From CAYMRB01 sp964392615 (lineage in GTDB: Bacteria > Planctomycetota > UBA8108), in assembly GCA_964392615.1 (NCBI GenBank), contig CAYMRB010000004.1:1-63591 (forward strand): a DNA stretch of 63,591 nt, read 5' to 3'. The notes beneath the pieces were generated by a model that worked only from the letters and a program-made list of their open reading frames with translations, was not told where the DNA came from and did no database searches. Both the position numbers and the translations under genes were made by a program. How positions within the stretch are numbered: the first letter of the stretch is position 1; the number at the start of each line of letters is the position of its first letter. Shown one piece after another: positions 36,300-45,202 of the stretch.

Positions 36300-37355
36300 A
36301 TGACACTGCGCATCGGAATCGTCGGAGCGGGCGAGAACACGCGCCTGCGGCACATCCCCGGCTTCCAGGCCATCGACGGCGTCGAGGTCGTCGCCGTCTG
36401 CAACCGCTCGCGAGCGTCGGGCGAGCGCGTCGCGAAGGACTTCGAGATCGGCCGCGTCCACGATGACTGGCGGCAGCTCGTGCAGGACGACGACGTCGAC
36501 GCGGTCTGCATCGGCACGTGGCCGTACCTGCACGCTCCGGTGACGCTCGCAGGGCTCGAGGCGGGGAAGCACGTCCTCACCGAGGCGCGCATGGCGGTGG
36601 ACGTCGACGAGGCACGAGCGATGCTGCATGCGTCCGAGGCGAGCGATCGCGTCGCGATGGTCGTGCCCGCGCCGTTCTGGCTCGATTCCGAGTCGTACCT
36701 TATCGACCTCGTCCGCGACGGCTTGCTCGGGGACGTGCTCGAGGTGCACGCGCGCGGTCTCGGCGGCGCGTGGAGTCCCGACGCGCCGATCCATTGGCGA
36801 CAGCGGCGCGATCTGTCGGGCGAGAACATCCTGATGCTCGGCATCTTGAACGAGACCGTACGGCGCTACGTCGGCGACGATGTGGCCGTCGTTGCGCACG
36901 GGAAGGTCTTCGTCGACGAGCGCGTCGACGCAGAGGCCGGCGCCGCGCGGACCGTCGACGTGCCCGACAGCCTCGCGGTGATCTCGGAGCTCGCCTGTGG
37001 CGGTACGGCGGTCTACCACCTCAGCGGCGTCGCGCGATTCGGTGGGGGACCGACGCTCGAGGTGCACGGCACGCGCGGCGCGTTCCGGCTATGCGACGGC
37101 GGCGCGTTCATCGCGCAGGAGTCGGACGATGCCTTTCGGCCGCTCGAGGTCCCCGCCGGTCGCCGCGGCGGCTGGCGCGTCGAGGCCGACTTCGTCGATG
37201 CGATTCGCGACGGGAAGCCCGTGACGCGGACGAGCTTCGCGGATGGCGTGCGCTACATGGAGTTCACCGCGGCGGTGAATCGCAGCTTCCGGACGGAGGG
37301 GTTCGTGGTTCTGGCGCATGCGGGCGTTCTCGATCCCGGCGACGCGACCTCCTGA
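36300..37355 (+). CDS. Gfo/Idh/MocA-family oxidoreductase
   Basis: 351 aa NAD(P)-dependent dehydrogenase fold. Rossmann start TLRIGIVGAGENTRLRHIPG with GxGxxx, the strand VEVVAVCNRS, then GKHVLTEARMAVDVDEA, where the family normally has EKPxA; here Lys and Pro are replaced by Ala and Arg. The C-terminal alpha/beta domain contains GGTAVYHLSGVARFGGGP and TLEVHGTRGAFRL. The ATG at 36300 is clear. It is followed after 26 bp by the SUKH-domain gene. Substrate unknown, probably a sugar or sugar derivative. Confidence 0.88.
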   Translation: MTLRIGIVGAGENTRLRHIPGFQAIDGVEVVAVCNRSRASGERVAKDFEIGRVHDDWRQLVQDDDVDAVCIGTWPYLHAPVTLAGLEAGKHVLTEARMAVDVDEARAMLHASEASDRVAMVVPAPFWLDSESYLIDLVRDGLLGDVLEVHARGLGGAWSPDAPIHWRQRRDLSGENILMLGILNETVRRYVGDDVAVVAHGKVFVDERVDAEAGAARTVDVPDSLAVISELACGGTAVYHLSGVARFGGGPTLEVHGTRGAFRLCDGGAFIAQESDDAFRPLEVPAGRRGGWRVEADFVDAIRDGKPVTRTSFADGVRYMEFTAAVNRSFRTEGFVVLAHAGVLDPGDATS

Positions 37356-37381
37356 ATCGAGGCATCGGCACGCGACAGCCC

Positions 37382-38746
37382 ATGGAACCGGATCTCTTCT
37401 CCGAGCTCGGCATCAACCCCGAGGACGTCAAGGTCGACAACAGCGATCCCTCGAAGGAGTTCGCCGTCAACGTCGACGTCAACCTGTGCGAGCTCGCCCT
37501 CCTCTCCAGGGACGAGGCGATCGACGCGGTGACGGGGACCGACGACTACGAGCGACCGGTGACGGTCGTGCCGCTCGAGGAAACCTCCTGCAAGCTGGAT
37601 GTCGACTGCATCGACGGAATGGTGGAGATCGGCGACGCCGAGTCCCCGTTGCCGCTCGGCGAGATGCTCTGGCGCGTTGCGCGCGCGCTGCCGGTCTTCT
37701 ACACGGACGCACGTCCATCCGGCATGCGGCGACCGTCCGTGCCGCTTCAGCAGCTGCACGCGGCGCGTCTCTGCTGGCTGCGGGGCGGTATCGCGTGGTC
37801 GCTGACCCTGTCGGCGCCCTGTTGGGAGGGCGCCGATCGGCCGACGGAGGCCGAGTTCGGGCTGCCGCCCGAACTCGAGGTCCCGCGTCCAGCTCCGCCC
37901 GGCGATGCGCGGCAGCGGCTGCAGGAGCTCGAGGCGAGGCTCGGCGTCGCGCTGCCGGAGTCGTATCTGCCGTTCCTCACGGGCGAGCGTCGCTGCGACG
38001 AGTTTCGCGTGCCGTCGCTCGACGAGTTTCTCGCGCTCGACGAGGTCTACCCGTGTCTCCCTCCGCGCACGCTGCCGTTCTTCTCGAGTTGCGCCGGCGA
38101 CATGCTCGCGCTCTTCTTCCCGCGCGACGGGGGAGCGCCGTTCGTGGTCGCGTTCTATCACGAGGAGTCGACGATCGAGCCCTGGGCCGCGGATGTCGCG
38201 GACGTCCTGCGGCAACCCGACGCGTGGAGCCTCGACCTCGACGAGGACGAATCGGTTCCCGACACGGACTCGACGGCGTGGCAGCGGCTTCTCCTCGACG
38301 GCGACGCCGAGTATCCCGAGCGCGAGCTCCTCAAGCCGATGTCGCTGAATCTCGCGGCGATCGAGCGCTGTTCGGAGCGCAGGAAGAGCGGCGCCGTGCG
38401 CCGGATCTTCAAGCGTCTCGACAACGCGGCGCGCGAGCGGTCCACGATCGCCCGTCTCTTTCGCGAGCCGCTCGACCTGATGCGCGTCGCGCGCTGGCAC
38501 GAACTCGCCGAGAGCCTCGAGGCGGAGGGCGATCTCGGCGCCGCGATGCAGGCGCTCGAGAACGGGCTGATCGCGATCGGCGTCTACCCCTTCAACGGCG
38601 ATCCGGATACGCGACCCAAGTGGTCCTGGTCACTGGTCCGCCCGAGCTTCGAGAGAATGCAGGCCCTCGCCGAGCGCCGCGAGGACCGGCTCGACCGGGC
38701 GCTGATCGCCCGTCAACTCGAGGAGCTCGGGAATTGGGAGAAGTGA
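37382..38746 (+). CDS. SUKH (SMI1/KNR4)-domain protein
   Basis: 454 aa from ATG 37382 (MEPDLFSELGINPEDVKVDN); the frame is open much further upstream but lies over the previous gene. Residues ~1-170 are acidic with no known domain. Residues ~172-290 fit a SUKH domain: RLQELEARLGVALPESYLPFL is the conserved first helix region, then SLDEFLAL, FFSSCAGDMLALFF and VVAFYHEES. The C-terminal ~150 residues are helical and charged (RRIFKRLDNAARERST, LAERREDRLDRALIARQLE). SUKH proteins are often immunity proteins for nuclease toxins, but no toxin gene lies here, so the role is open. Confidence 0.7.
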   Translation: MEPDLFSELGINPEDVKVDNSDPSKEFAVNVDVNLCELALLSRDEAIDAVTGTDDYERPVTVVPLEETSCKLDVDCIDGMVEIGDAESPLPLGEMLWRVARALPVFYTDARPSGMRRPSVPLQQLHAARLCWLRGGIAWSLTLSAPCWEGADRPTEAEFGLPPELEVPRPAPPGDARQRLQELEARLGVALPESYLPFLTGERRCDEFRVPSLDEFLALDEVYPCLPPRTLPFFSSCAGDMLALFFPRDGGAPFVVAFYHEESTIEPWAADVADVLRQPDAWSLDLDEDESVPDTDSTAWQRLLLDGDAEYPERELLKPMSLNLAAIERCSERRKSGAVRRIFKRLDNAARERSTIARLFREPLDLMRVARWHELAESLEAEGDLGAAMQALENGLIAIGVYPFNGDPDTRPKWSWSLVRPSFERMQALAERREDRLDRALIARQLEELGNWEK

Positions 38747-38784
38747 GCGAACGTGGCGAACCCTCACGCGGGAGGAAGGTTCTC

Positions 38785-38943
38785 ATGTCCGAGGATGAGT
38801 CGCCGGAAGTCGCGGACGAGGCGTTCTTCGAATCGCTTGTCGCAGAGACCCTCGCAAGGGAGGGGCCTGTCGACGACACGATATTCACGCATGCCTTCGT
38901 TCCCGCTCCCGGAATACCCGCAGCCGCACTTTCAACAGGCTGA
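38785..38943 (+). CDS. 52-aa acidic protein of unknown function
   Basis: ATG at 38785 follows a very good Shine-Dalgarno (GGGAGGAAGG, 38770-38779). The product (MSEDESPEVADEAFFESLVA... to AALSTG) is acidic at first and hydrophobic/Pro-rich at the end. It begins 38 bp after the SUKH gene. Its last 59 bp overlap the 3' end of the opposite-strand membrane-protein gene, which is unusual and weakens the call. No family recognised; it could be a small partner of the SUKH protein or a chance frame. Confidence 0.45.
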   Translation: MSEDESPEVADEAFFESLVAETLAREGPVDDTIFTHAFVPAPGIPAAALSTG

Positions 38944-40534
38944 CGGCGACGGCGACGCCCAGGAACGCCACGCCCCAGAGCGCGGCCGCCAGACCTCGCG
39001 GCCAGTCGAGGCGCCACAGCCATGCGATGAAGTACGCGGCGGCGCCGACGATCGACCAGGCCGAGCCGATGAAGCACGCGGCCATCGCGAGGACGTCCTC
39101 GCGCTTCCACGCCGCGAGGCCGAGCGCCGTCAGCGCCGCGACGATCCACAGGGCGTCGATCCAGATCGGCAGCGCCAGCAGCGTCGGCGGCAGCCAGGTC
39201 GACTGCTCGGCGACGAAGAGCGATCCGAGCGCGATCGTCACGGCGCTCAGTCGCAGCAGCCACGTCGCGAATGCTCCGCTGCCGAACGCGCCGACCGCCA
39301 GCGCCGTGGCGCCGACGATGTGAAGCGGCACGACGCCGCCCGCCACGAGGAACGGCGTGCCCGCGAGCGCGACGGAAGCGGCCAGCGTCGCACCGGTCAC
39401 TCCGAGGAACACGCGTGCCGAGCTGCGCAGGCGAGTCGCGGCGACGAGCTCGATCAGCGCGGCGAGGCCGATCGGTAGCCAGGCAAGCTCGTGAATCGAC
39501 CGAATGCCGAATCCGCTGTCGCCAGCGAACACGAACGCGATCAGGCATGCGATCACGCCGAGCTCGGCACGTCCCTCCCGACGCCACCACGCCCACGCAT
39601 AGAATAGCGTCGCGGCCGCGAGCGCGAGGTGGAGTGGCGATCCCGCCGCATCGACGAGCCGAGCGAGGAACCGGGACTGCTCGACGCCGAGCTCGGTCGG
39701 CGACAGAAACAAGAGCGGCACTCCGACGGGGACGAGGAGCGCGACGAGGCGGACGCCCGAACGCGCTGCGACGATTCCCGCCTCGAAGAGCAGCACGGAC
39801 GCGACGAGCACGAGCGGCGTCAGGAACCACGGCGAGAACACGCTTTCGGCGCCGGGGCCGGGCACGAACGAGATCGTCGCGTAGTACGAGCGGCCGCACA
39901 CGCCGAGCAGGAAGAACAGGAAGATCGTCCACGGAAATAGAGGCCATGGCCACGGCGTGCCGTTGCGGGCGACGTACTCCCGTCCTTGCCGCACGGCGGG
40001 CAGCAGGCCGAGAAAGGCGAGCGCCGCTACCGCCGGAAACGCGAGCGCGACCCACGGCAGAGCGTCCTGCCACGGACCGTGCAGGAGAGAGGCCAGTACG
40101 TTGGGGTAGACGAAGAACAGCGCGAGCAGCGCGTGGTACGGGATGCGGAACCCCGCGGCCAGCCGGATGCCGAGCCCGCGCAGGAGCCCTTCGGACAGGA
40201 GTGCAGAGAATAACCAGCCCCCGGCGAGGAGGGCCGCTCCGGAGGCGCGGTCGAGGATCACCCGCTCATCGAAGATGACGGACAAGGCGATGAACAGGAG
40301 GATGATGACCAGCAAGATCGTGCGCGCGTCATCCCAGACGCGGCCCTTGCGGATGATCCAGACCGCCGTGCCGGCGAGAAGCACCGCGTAGAGCGCGATC
40401 AACGCGAGGAGCGCCCACGCATCGTCCGGCTCCCGGGTGCGATCGAACAGAGTCGAAAGCCCGTGCAGCACCAGCGCCGCGCTGACGACGTAGAACGGGT
40501 TGCCGACCCAGATGAAACGCAGAAGTGATCGCAT
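38885..40534 (-). CDS. polytopic membrane protein of unknown function
   Basis: 549 aa, strongly hydrophobic, with roughly 14-15 membrane segments spread along the whole length, for example FYVVSAALVLHGL, ILLVIILLFIALSVIF, WTIFLFFLLGVCG, LVALLVPVGVPLLFL and AALWGVAFLGVAVAVSLL. Ends with a basic tail (RLRVFRERERRHA). No catalytic motif or transporter signature that I recognise. It stands alone on this strand between argS and the convergent SUKH gene. ATG at 40534. Confidence 0.8.
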   Translation of the reverse strand: MRSLLRFIWVGNPFYVVSAALVLHGLSTLFDRTREPDDAWALLALIALYAVLLAGTAVWIIRKGRVWDDARTILLVIILLFIALSVIFDERVILDRASGAALLAGGWLFSALLSEGLLRGLGIRLAAGFRIPYHALLALFFVYPNVLASLLHGPWQDALPWVALAFPAVAALAFLGLLPAVRQGREYVARNGTPWPWPLFPWTIFLFFLLGVCGRSYYATISFVPGPGAESVFSPWFLTPLVLVASVLLFEAGIVAARSGVRLVALLVPVGVPLLFLSPTELGVEQSRFLARLVDAAGSPLHLALAAATLFYAWAWWRREGRAELGVIACLIAFVFAGDSGFGIRSIHELAWLPIGLAALIELVAATRLRSSARVFLGVTGATLAASVALAGTPFLVAGGVVPLHIVGATALAVGAFGSGAFATWLLRLSAVTIALGSLFVAEQSTWLPPTLLALPIWIDALWIVAALTALGLAAWKREDVLAMAACFIGSAWSIVGAAAYFIAWLWRLDWPRGLAAALWGVAFLGVAVAVSLLKVRLRVFRERERRHA

Positions 40535-40690
40535 AGATCGACCCTCCTCGTTAGCGTGGGGTACGAGTCACACACTCTTCAGTTCAGAGCTCGATCGAGA
40601 GGCCCGAACGTCCTCCCGCGCGACAGGGGTGTCGCGGGAGAGGCTCGCGCCCTCGCGTCATCGGTCAAGACGTGGCACGGCGGCGAGCCG

Positions 40691-40714
40691 ATGCGGAAAA
40701 AAAAACGTCCGCAT
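40691..40714. repeat. small inverted repeat with A9/T9 loop beyond argS
   Basis: ATGCGGA (40691-40697) and TCCGCAT (40708-40714) are perfect complements around AAAAAAAACG. It lies just past the argS stop; on the argS strand the U-run would be in the loop rather than after the stem, so it is not a normal intrinsic terminator. Confidence 0.4.
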
Positions 40715-40750
40715 CGCCCGTGAGGTCGCGCTTTCGATGCAGGCCTGTCC

Positions 40751-42445
40751 CTACATCCTTTCGAGCGGTTCGATCCCGAGGATCCGCAACCCGCTCGCGA
40801 GCACGTTCTTCACGACGGTGAAGAGCAGAAGGCGTGCCTTGGCGATCTCGTCGGCCTCGTCCTTGACGCGCAGGCTGCGGTAGCCGACATGCAGCGCACG
40901 CGCGAGCTCGAGGAGGTAGCCCGCCAGCACCGACGGCTCGTGTTGCCGCCCGGCCTCGGTCAGCATCTCGCCGTAGCGCGCGACAAGGCTGACGAGGTTG
41001 TGCGCCTCTTGCTCGACGAGGCACGACACGTCGGCCTGCGGATCGAGCTCGACGCCGCACTTGCGGAGGATACCGGCGATGCGGGCGTGCGCGTTGACGA
41101 GGTACGGCCCCGTGTCGCCCTCGAAGGAGATCGCGCGCTCCCACGAGAACTCGTAGTCCTTGATGCGCTGCTTGCCGAGGTCGCTGAAGAAGATCGCGGC
41201 CTTGCCGATCGCCTCGGCGACAGCCTCCTCGTCGTCGATCTCCGCGCGCTTGTCGACGTTCTCGCGCATATACGCGAGCGTGCGGCTTTTCGCTTCGTCG
41301 AGGAGTGCCTCGAGCGACACGACGTTGCCCTTGCGCGTCGACATGCCGAGCACGAGACCGAAGTTGACGTGGACGCAGTCCTGCGCCCAGTCGTAGCCCA
41401 TGAGCCCGAGGACCTTGAAGAGCTGCTGGAAGTGCAGCGACTGCGCCGACGCGACGACGTACAGCAGCTTGTCGAACGCGAACGTCTCCTTGCGGTAGAG
41501 CGCAGCCGCGACGTCACGCGTCATGTAGAGCGTCGCGCCGTCGGCCTTGCGCAGGAGCGCGGGCGTGTCGAAGCCGTGCTCGCGCAGATCGATGACCAGC
41601 GCGCCCTCCGACACCGACGTTAGCCCTTTCGCGTCACAGTCCTCGACGACGGCGTCCATCTTGTCGTTGAAGAACGACTCGCCCGTGTAGTGGTCGAACT
41701 GGACGCCGAGGCGATCGTAGACCTTCTTGTAGTAGTCGAGACTCGTGTCGCGGATGCCTTGCCAGAGGCGCATCGCCTCCTCGTCGCCGTCTTCCTGGCG
41801 ACGGAACCAATCGCGTGCCTCGTCGGTGAGCTCCGGGTGCTCGCGCTCTTCCTCGTGGTACTTGACGTACAGCTCGTTGAGCTTGTCGAGGCTATCGATG
41901 ACTTCGGGTCGTCCCCACTTCTGCAGCCCGACGATCTGCTTGCCGAACTGCGTGCCCCAATCGCCGAGGTGGTTGATGCCGACCGTCTCGTAGCCGAGCT
42001 TCTCGAACAGCCGGTACAGCGCCCCGCCGATGATCGTCGAACGCAGGTGGCCGACGTGGAATGGCTTCGCGATGTTCGGCGACGAGAAATCGATCGCGAT
42101 GGTCTTGCCGGCGCCCTCGTCCGAGGTGCCGACGTCGATGCCATGTCGGATGGCATCGTGCAAGATCGTCGCGGCGAACCGATCTCGCCGCACCGTGAAG
42201 TTGACGTACGGTCCCGCCGGCTCAGCGCTCTCGAGCAGCTCGAGGTCGTCCGCCACCTGCGCGGCGATGTCGCCGGCGATCTGCGGTGGGGCCTTCTTGA
42301 GCGTCTTCGCGAGCACGAAGCACGGAAACGCGAAATCGCCCATCTCCGGCTTCGGCGGTCGGACGATCGCTGCGTCGACCTGCTCGGGGTCGAGTCCGGT
42401 ATGGCGGCTCAGAAGCGCGACGGCTTCGGCGCGAAACGGGTTCAC
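40751..42445 (-). CDS. argS: arginyl-tRNA synthetase
   Basis: Charges tRNA-Arg. 564 aa. N-terminal additional domain (DFAFPCFVLAKTLKKAP), class I motif FHVGHLRSTIIGGAL for HIGH, the Rossmann core (GINHLGDWGTQFGKQIVG), GMSTRKGNVVSLEAL around the KMSKS-like loop, and a C-terminal DALR anticodon-binding helix bundle (YLLELARALHVGYRSL, RILGIEPLERM). It starts 46 bp after leuB on the same strand and is probably co-transcribed with it. Confidence 0.97.
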   Translation of the reverse strand: MNPFRAEAVALLSRHTGLDPEQVDAAIVRPPKPEMGDFAFPCFVLAKTLKKAPPQIAGDIAAQVADDLELLESAEPAGPYVNFTVRRDRFAATILHDAIRHGIDVGTSDEGAGKTIAIDFSSPNIAKPFHVGHLRSTIIGGALYRLFEKLGYETVGINHLGDWGTQFGKQIVGLQKWGRPEVIDSLDKLNELYVKYHEEEREHPELTDEARDWFRRQEDGDEEAMRLWQGIRDTSLDYYKKVYDRLGVQFDHYTGESFFNDKMDAVVEDCDAKGLTSVSEGALVIDLREHGFDTPALLRKADGATLYMTRDVAAALYRKETFAFDKLLYVVASAQSLHFQQLFKVLGLMGYDWAQDCVHVNFGLVLGMSTRKGNVVSLEALLDEAKSRTLAYMRENVDKRAEIDDEEAVAEAIGKAAIFFSDLGKQRIKDYEFSWERAISFEGDTGPYLVNAHARIAGILRKCGVELDPQADVSCLVEQEAHNLVSLVARYGEMLTEAGRQHEPSVLAGYLLELARALHVGYRSLRVKDEADEIAKARLLLFTVVKNVLASGLRILGIEPLERM

Positions 42446-42491
42446 GGTACGTTGACTCCGCGGTGCGGCGAGATCGGCAATGGAGATCGGA

Positions 42492-43541
42492 TCAGAGGTT
42501 GTCGACTACGAGGTCGCCGACCTCGGACGTCGAGTAGCCCATGCGGCCGGCCGACATGCTGTCGAGCTTCTTGACGACCTTCTGCACCGACGCCTCGATC
42601 TCGTCGGCGGACTTGTCGTCGCCGGCGCTGTAGCGCAGGAGCATGGCGAGGCTGCAGATGGCTGCGAGCGGGTTGATCACGTCCTTGCCGGTGTACTTCG
42701 GCGCCGAGCCGCCGATCGGCTCGTACATGCTGACCCCGTCGGGGTTGATGTTGCCGCCTGCGGCGATGCCCATGCCGCCTTGGATCATCGCGCCGAGGTC
42801 CGTGATGATGTCGCCGAACATGTTCGGCGTGACGATCACGTCGTAGTACTCGGGGTTCTTGACCATCCACATGCAGCACGCGTCGACGTGGTTGTAGTCG
42901 ATCTCGATGTCCGAGTACTCCTTCGACATCTCCTGGAAGATGCGCCACCACAGATCGTGCGCGTACGTCAGCACGTTCGTCTTCGCGACGAGCGTCAGGT
43001 GCTTCCGCTGGTTGCGCTTGCGGGTGAGCTCGAACGCGTAGCGCAGGCAGCGCGTCACGCCGGCGTGCGTCGCGATCATGAGCTGCGTGGCCACCTCCAT
43101 GTCGGTGTCCTTGTGCGCGAAGCCGCCGGATCCGACGTAGAGGTCCTCGGTGTTCTCACGGACGACGACGAAGTCGATGTCGTCGGGGCCCTTGTCCTTC
43201 AGCGGACACTCGACGCCCTCGTAGAGCTTGACCGGACGCAGGTTGATGTACTGCTGCAGGCCGAAGCGCGTGTCGAGCAGGAGGCCCTTCTCGAGGATGC
43301 CGGGCGCGACGTCCGGGTGACCGATCGCGCCGAGGTAGATCGCGTCGTACTTGCGAAACTCGTCGAGCGCGCCTTCGGGGAGGATCTCGCCGGTCTTCAG
43401 ATAGCGTTCACCGCCGTAGTCGAAGTGCTGCGTCGAGTACTCGAATCCGTTCTTCTTGCTGACTGCCTCGAGGACCTTGAGGCCCTCGTCGACGACTTCC
43501 GGTCCCGTCCCGTCTCCGGGGAGAATCGCGAGCTTGAGCAC
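42492..43541 (-). CDS. leuB: 3-isopropylmalate dehydrogenase-type enzyme
   Basis: Isocitrate/isopropylmalate dehydrogenase family; in leucine synthesis it oxidises 3-isopropylmalate with NAD. 349 aa from GTG 43541 (VLKLAILPGDGTGPEVV), with AAAGG upstream; the frame is open to 43775 but without homology. Signatures: DAIYLGAIGHPD, LRPVKLYEGVE, VVRENTEDLYVG, metal-binding IVTPNMFGDIITDLGA and the NAD motif PIGGSAPKYTGKDVINP. The ENTEDLYVG form is also seen in related beta-decarboxylating enzymes (tartrate or homoisocitrate types), so leucine synthesis is the best but not the only reading; leuA/C/D are not in the window. Confidence 0.85.
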   Translation of the reverse strand: MLKLAILPGDGTGPEVVDEGLKVLEAVSKKNGFEYSTQHFDYGGERYLKTGEILPEGALDEFRKYDAIYLGAIGHPDVAPGILEKGLLLDTRFGLQQYINLRPVKLYEGVECPLKDKGPDDIDFVVVRENTEDLYVGSGGFAHKDTDMEVATQLMIATHAGVTRCLRYAFELTRKRNQRKHLTLVAKTNVLTYAHDLWWRIFQEMSKEYSDIEIDYNHVDACCMWMVKNPEYYDVIVTPNMFGDIITDLGAMIQGGMGIAAGGNINPDGVSMYEPIGGSAPKYTGKDVINPLAAICSLAMLLRYSAGDDKSADEIEASVQKVVKKLDSMSAGRMGYSTSEVGDLVVDNL

Positions 43542-43957
43542 GAGCTTGCCTTTCCGATGGTTCCGCTGTGGACTCCGCTGCGCGCGGAGCGGGGGGCTTT
43601 CAAAACCCGGAATCCTACCAAATGGGTGCCGTGTTTTCAGTTGTCTGTTGAGCGAATCTGCGGATGTCGAGGGCGCGGGGGGATTTCGGTGGCCAGGGCT
43701 CCGGGCCGGGGCGTGTCCTGTGCCCATCAGACGGATCTCGCGCCGCGCCGTGCTCGTGGCCTGTATGGCCCTCACCGTCTCCGCCCCCGTGGGGATGCGA
43801 CGGCCTGCGCGTGCTTCTCGTCGACGACGGTATGGATTACACTCGGCCCGGTGGTGAGCCGAGCAACCGTCGGTCGCAGTTCGCTCCTCCGAGTGACGAC
43901 CGGTGATTTCCCTGACATCGCGCTCGGGAGCCCACCGACAACGACACCCTTAACGAC
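43542..43957. other. 416-bp divergent region between leuB and trpB
   Basis: No protein gene I can support; several GC-rich frames cross it without start signals. A relatively AT-rich patch TATGGATTACACT (43831-43843) could hold a -10 element for trpB. I saw no trp leader peptide with tandem Trp codons and no attenuator. Confidence 0.35.
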
Positions 43958-45202
43958 ATGGCCGACACGACACCGATGCCCGACGAGCGCGGGTTCTTCG
44001 GGCCCTACGGCGGACGCTACGTCCCCGAGATGCTGATCCCGGCGCTCGAGGAGCTCGAGACGGCGTACCTGAGGTGGAAGGACGATCCGGACTTTCAGCG
44101 CGAGCTCGACGAGCTCTATAGCGATTACTCGGGACGACCCACGCCACTCTATTTCGCGCGCAATCTGACCGCGCATCTCGGCGGCGCGAGGATCTACCTC
44201 AAACAGGAAGGGCTCGGCGCGACCGGCGCGCACAAGATCAACCACTGCCTCGGCCAGGCGATTCTCGCGGCGCGTATGGGCAAGAAGCGGTTGATCTGCG
44301 AGACCGGCGCCGGCCAGCACGGCCTCGCGACGTCGACGGTCGCCGCCCGCTTCGGCTTGCCGTGTGTCGTCTACATGGGCTCCGAGGACGTCCGCCGCCA
44401 GGCGACGAACGTGTTCTGGATGCGCCAGCTCGGCGCCGAGGTTCGTCCGGTCGAGGATGGCACGCGGACGCTCAAGGACGCGGTCAACGCGGCGTTGAAG
44501 GACTGGACCTGGAACGTCGAGGGCACGTACTACCTGCTCGGCTCGGCGCTCGGGCCGCATCCGTACCCGACGATCGTGCGCGACTTTCAGGCCATCATCG
44601 GCCGCGAAGTGCGCCAGCAGATCCTCGAGAAGGAGGGGCGCCTTCCGGACGCCCTCGTCGCGTGCGTCGGCGGCGGCTCGAACTCGCTCGGGCTGTTCGC
44701 CGATTTCCTCGACGACAAGTCGATCCGCATGGTCGGCGTCGAGGCCGGCGGCCGCAGCCTCGAGAAGGGCGAGCACGCCAGCCGCTTCGCCGGCGGTCGA
44801 ACGGGCGTCGTCGAGGGATACAAGTCGTACTTCCTGCAGACCGACGACGGTCAGGTGCAGAAGACCCACAGCGTCTCTGCCGGGCTCGACTACGCCGGTA
44901 TCGGCCCGCAGCATGCGCTCTTGCGCGACCTGGAACGTGTCGAGTACGTGCCGGCGTTCGACGAGGACGTTATTGCGGCGTTCCAGCTGCTCGCGCGCAC
45001 GGAGGGCATTCTCGCCGCGCTCGAGTCGTCGCACGCGCTCGCGTGGGTCGTCGCGAACGCGGGCTCGTTGCCGAAGGATCAGATCGTCGTCGTCAATCTC
45101 TCCGGTCGCGGCGACAAGGACATCTTCATCGTCGCCGATGCCGTGCGCGATCAGGCGTGGATGGACTACTGCAAGGAGTACGCGGAGGGGAGGATTCGAT
45201 GA
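43958..45202 (+). CDS. trpB: tryptophan synthase beta chain
   Basis: Condenses indole with serine using PLP. 414 aa. The N-terminus shows GFFGPYGGRYVPEML; the PLP lysine is Lys93 in GATGAHKINHCLGQA; ETGAGQHGLATS, GCGSNSxG-type loop CVGGGSNSLGLFADF for the cofactor phosphate, and SVSAGLDYAGIGPQH follow. This is the ordinary TrpB1 type. Its stop overlaps the trpA start as ATGA, so the two subunits are translationally coupled. No other trp genes are in the window. Confidence 0.97.
   Translation: MADTTPMPDERGFFGPYGGRYVPEMLIPALEELETAYLRWKDDPDFQRELDELYSDYSGRPTPLYFARNLTAHLGGARIYLKQEGLGATGAHKINHCLGQAILAARMGKKRLICETGAGQHGLATSTVAARFGLPCVVYMGSEDVRRQATNVFWMRQLGAEVRPVEDGTRTLKDAVNAALKDWTWNVEGTYYLLGSALGPHPYPTIVRDFQAIIGREVRQQILEKEGRLPDALVACVGGGSNSLGLFADFLDDKSIRMVGVEAGGRSLEKGEHASRFAGGRTGVVEGYKSYFLQTDDGQVQKTHSVSAGLDYAGIGPQHALLRDLERVEYVPAFDEDVIAAFQLLARTEGILAALESSHALAWVVANAGSLPKDQIVVVNLSGRGDKDIFIVADAVRDQAWMDYCKEYAEGRIR

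Noticed and set aside
40691..40714. Intrinsic terminator of argS
   Set aside because: The T-run falls in the loop of the inverted repeat, not after the stem.
43664..43906. Small plus-strand gene with an RR-type signal sequence before trpB
   Set aside because: The RRISRRAVLVACMAL stretch looks like a Tat signal, but no start signal precedes it and the frame ends in Arg-rich shadow sequence.
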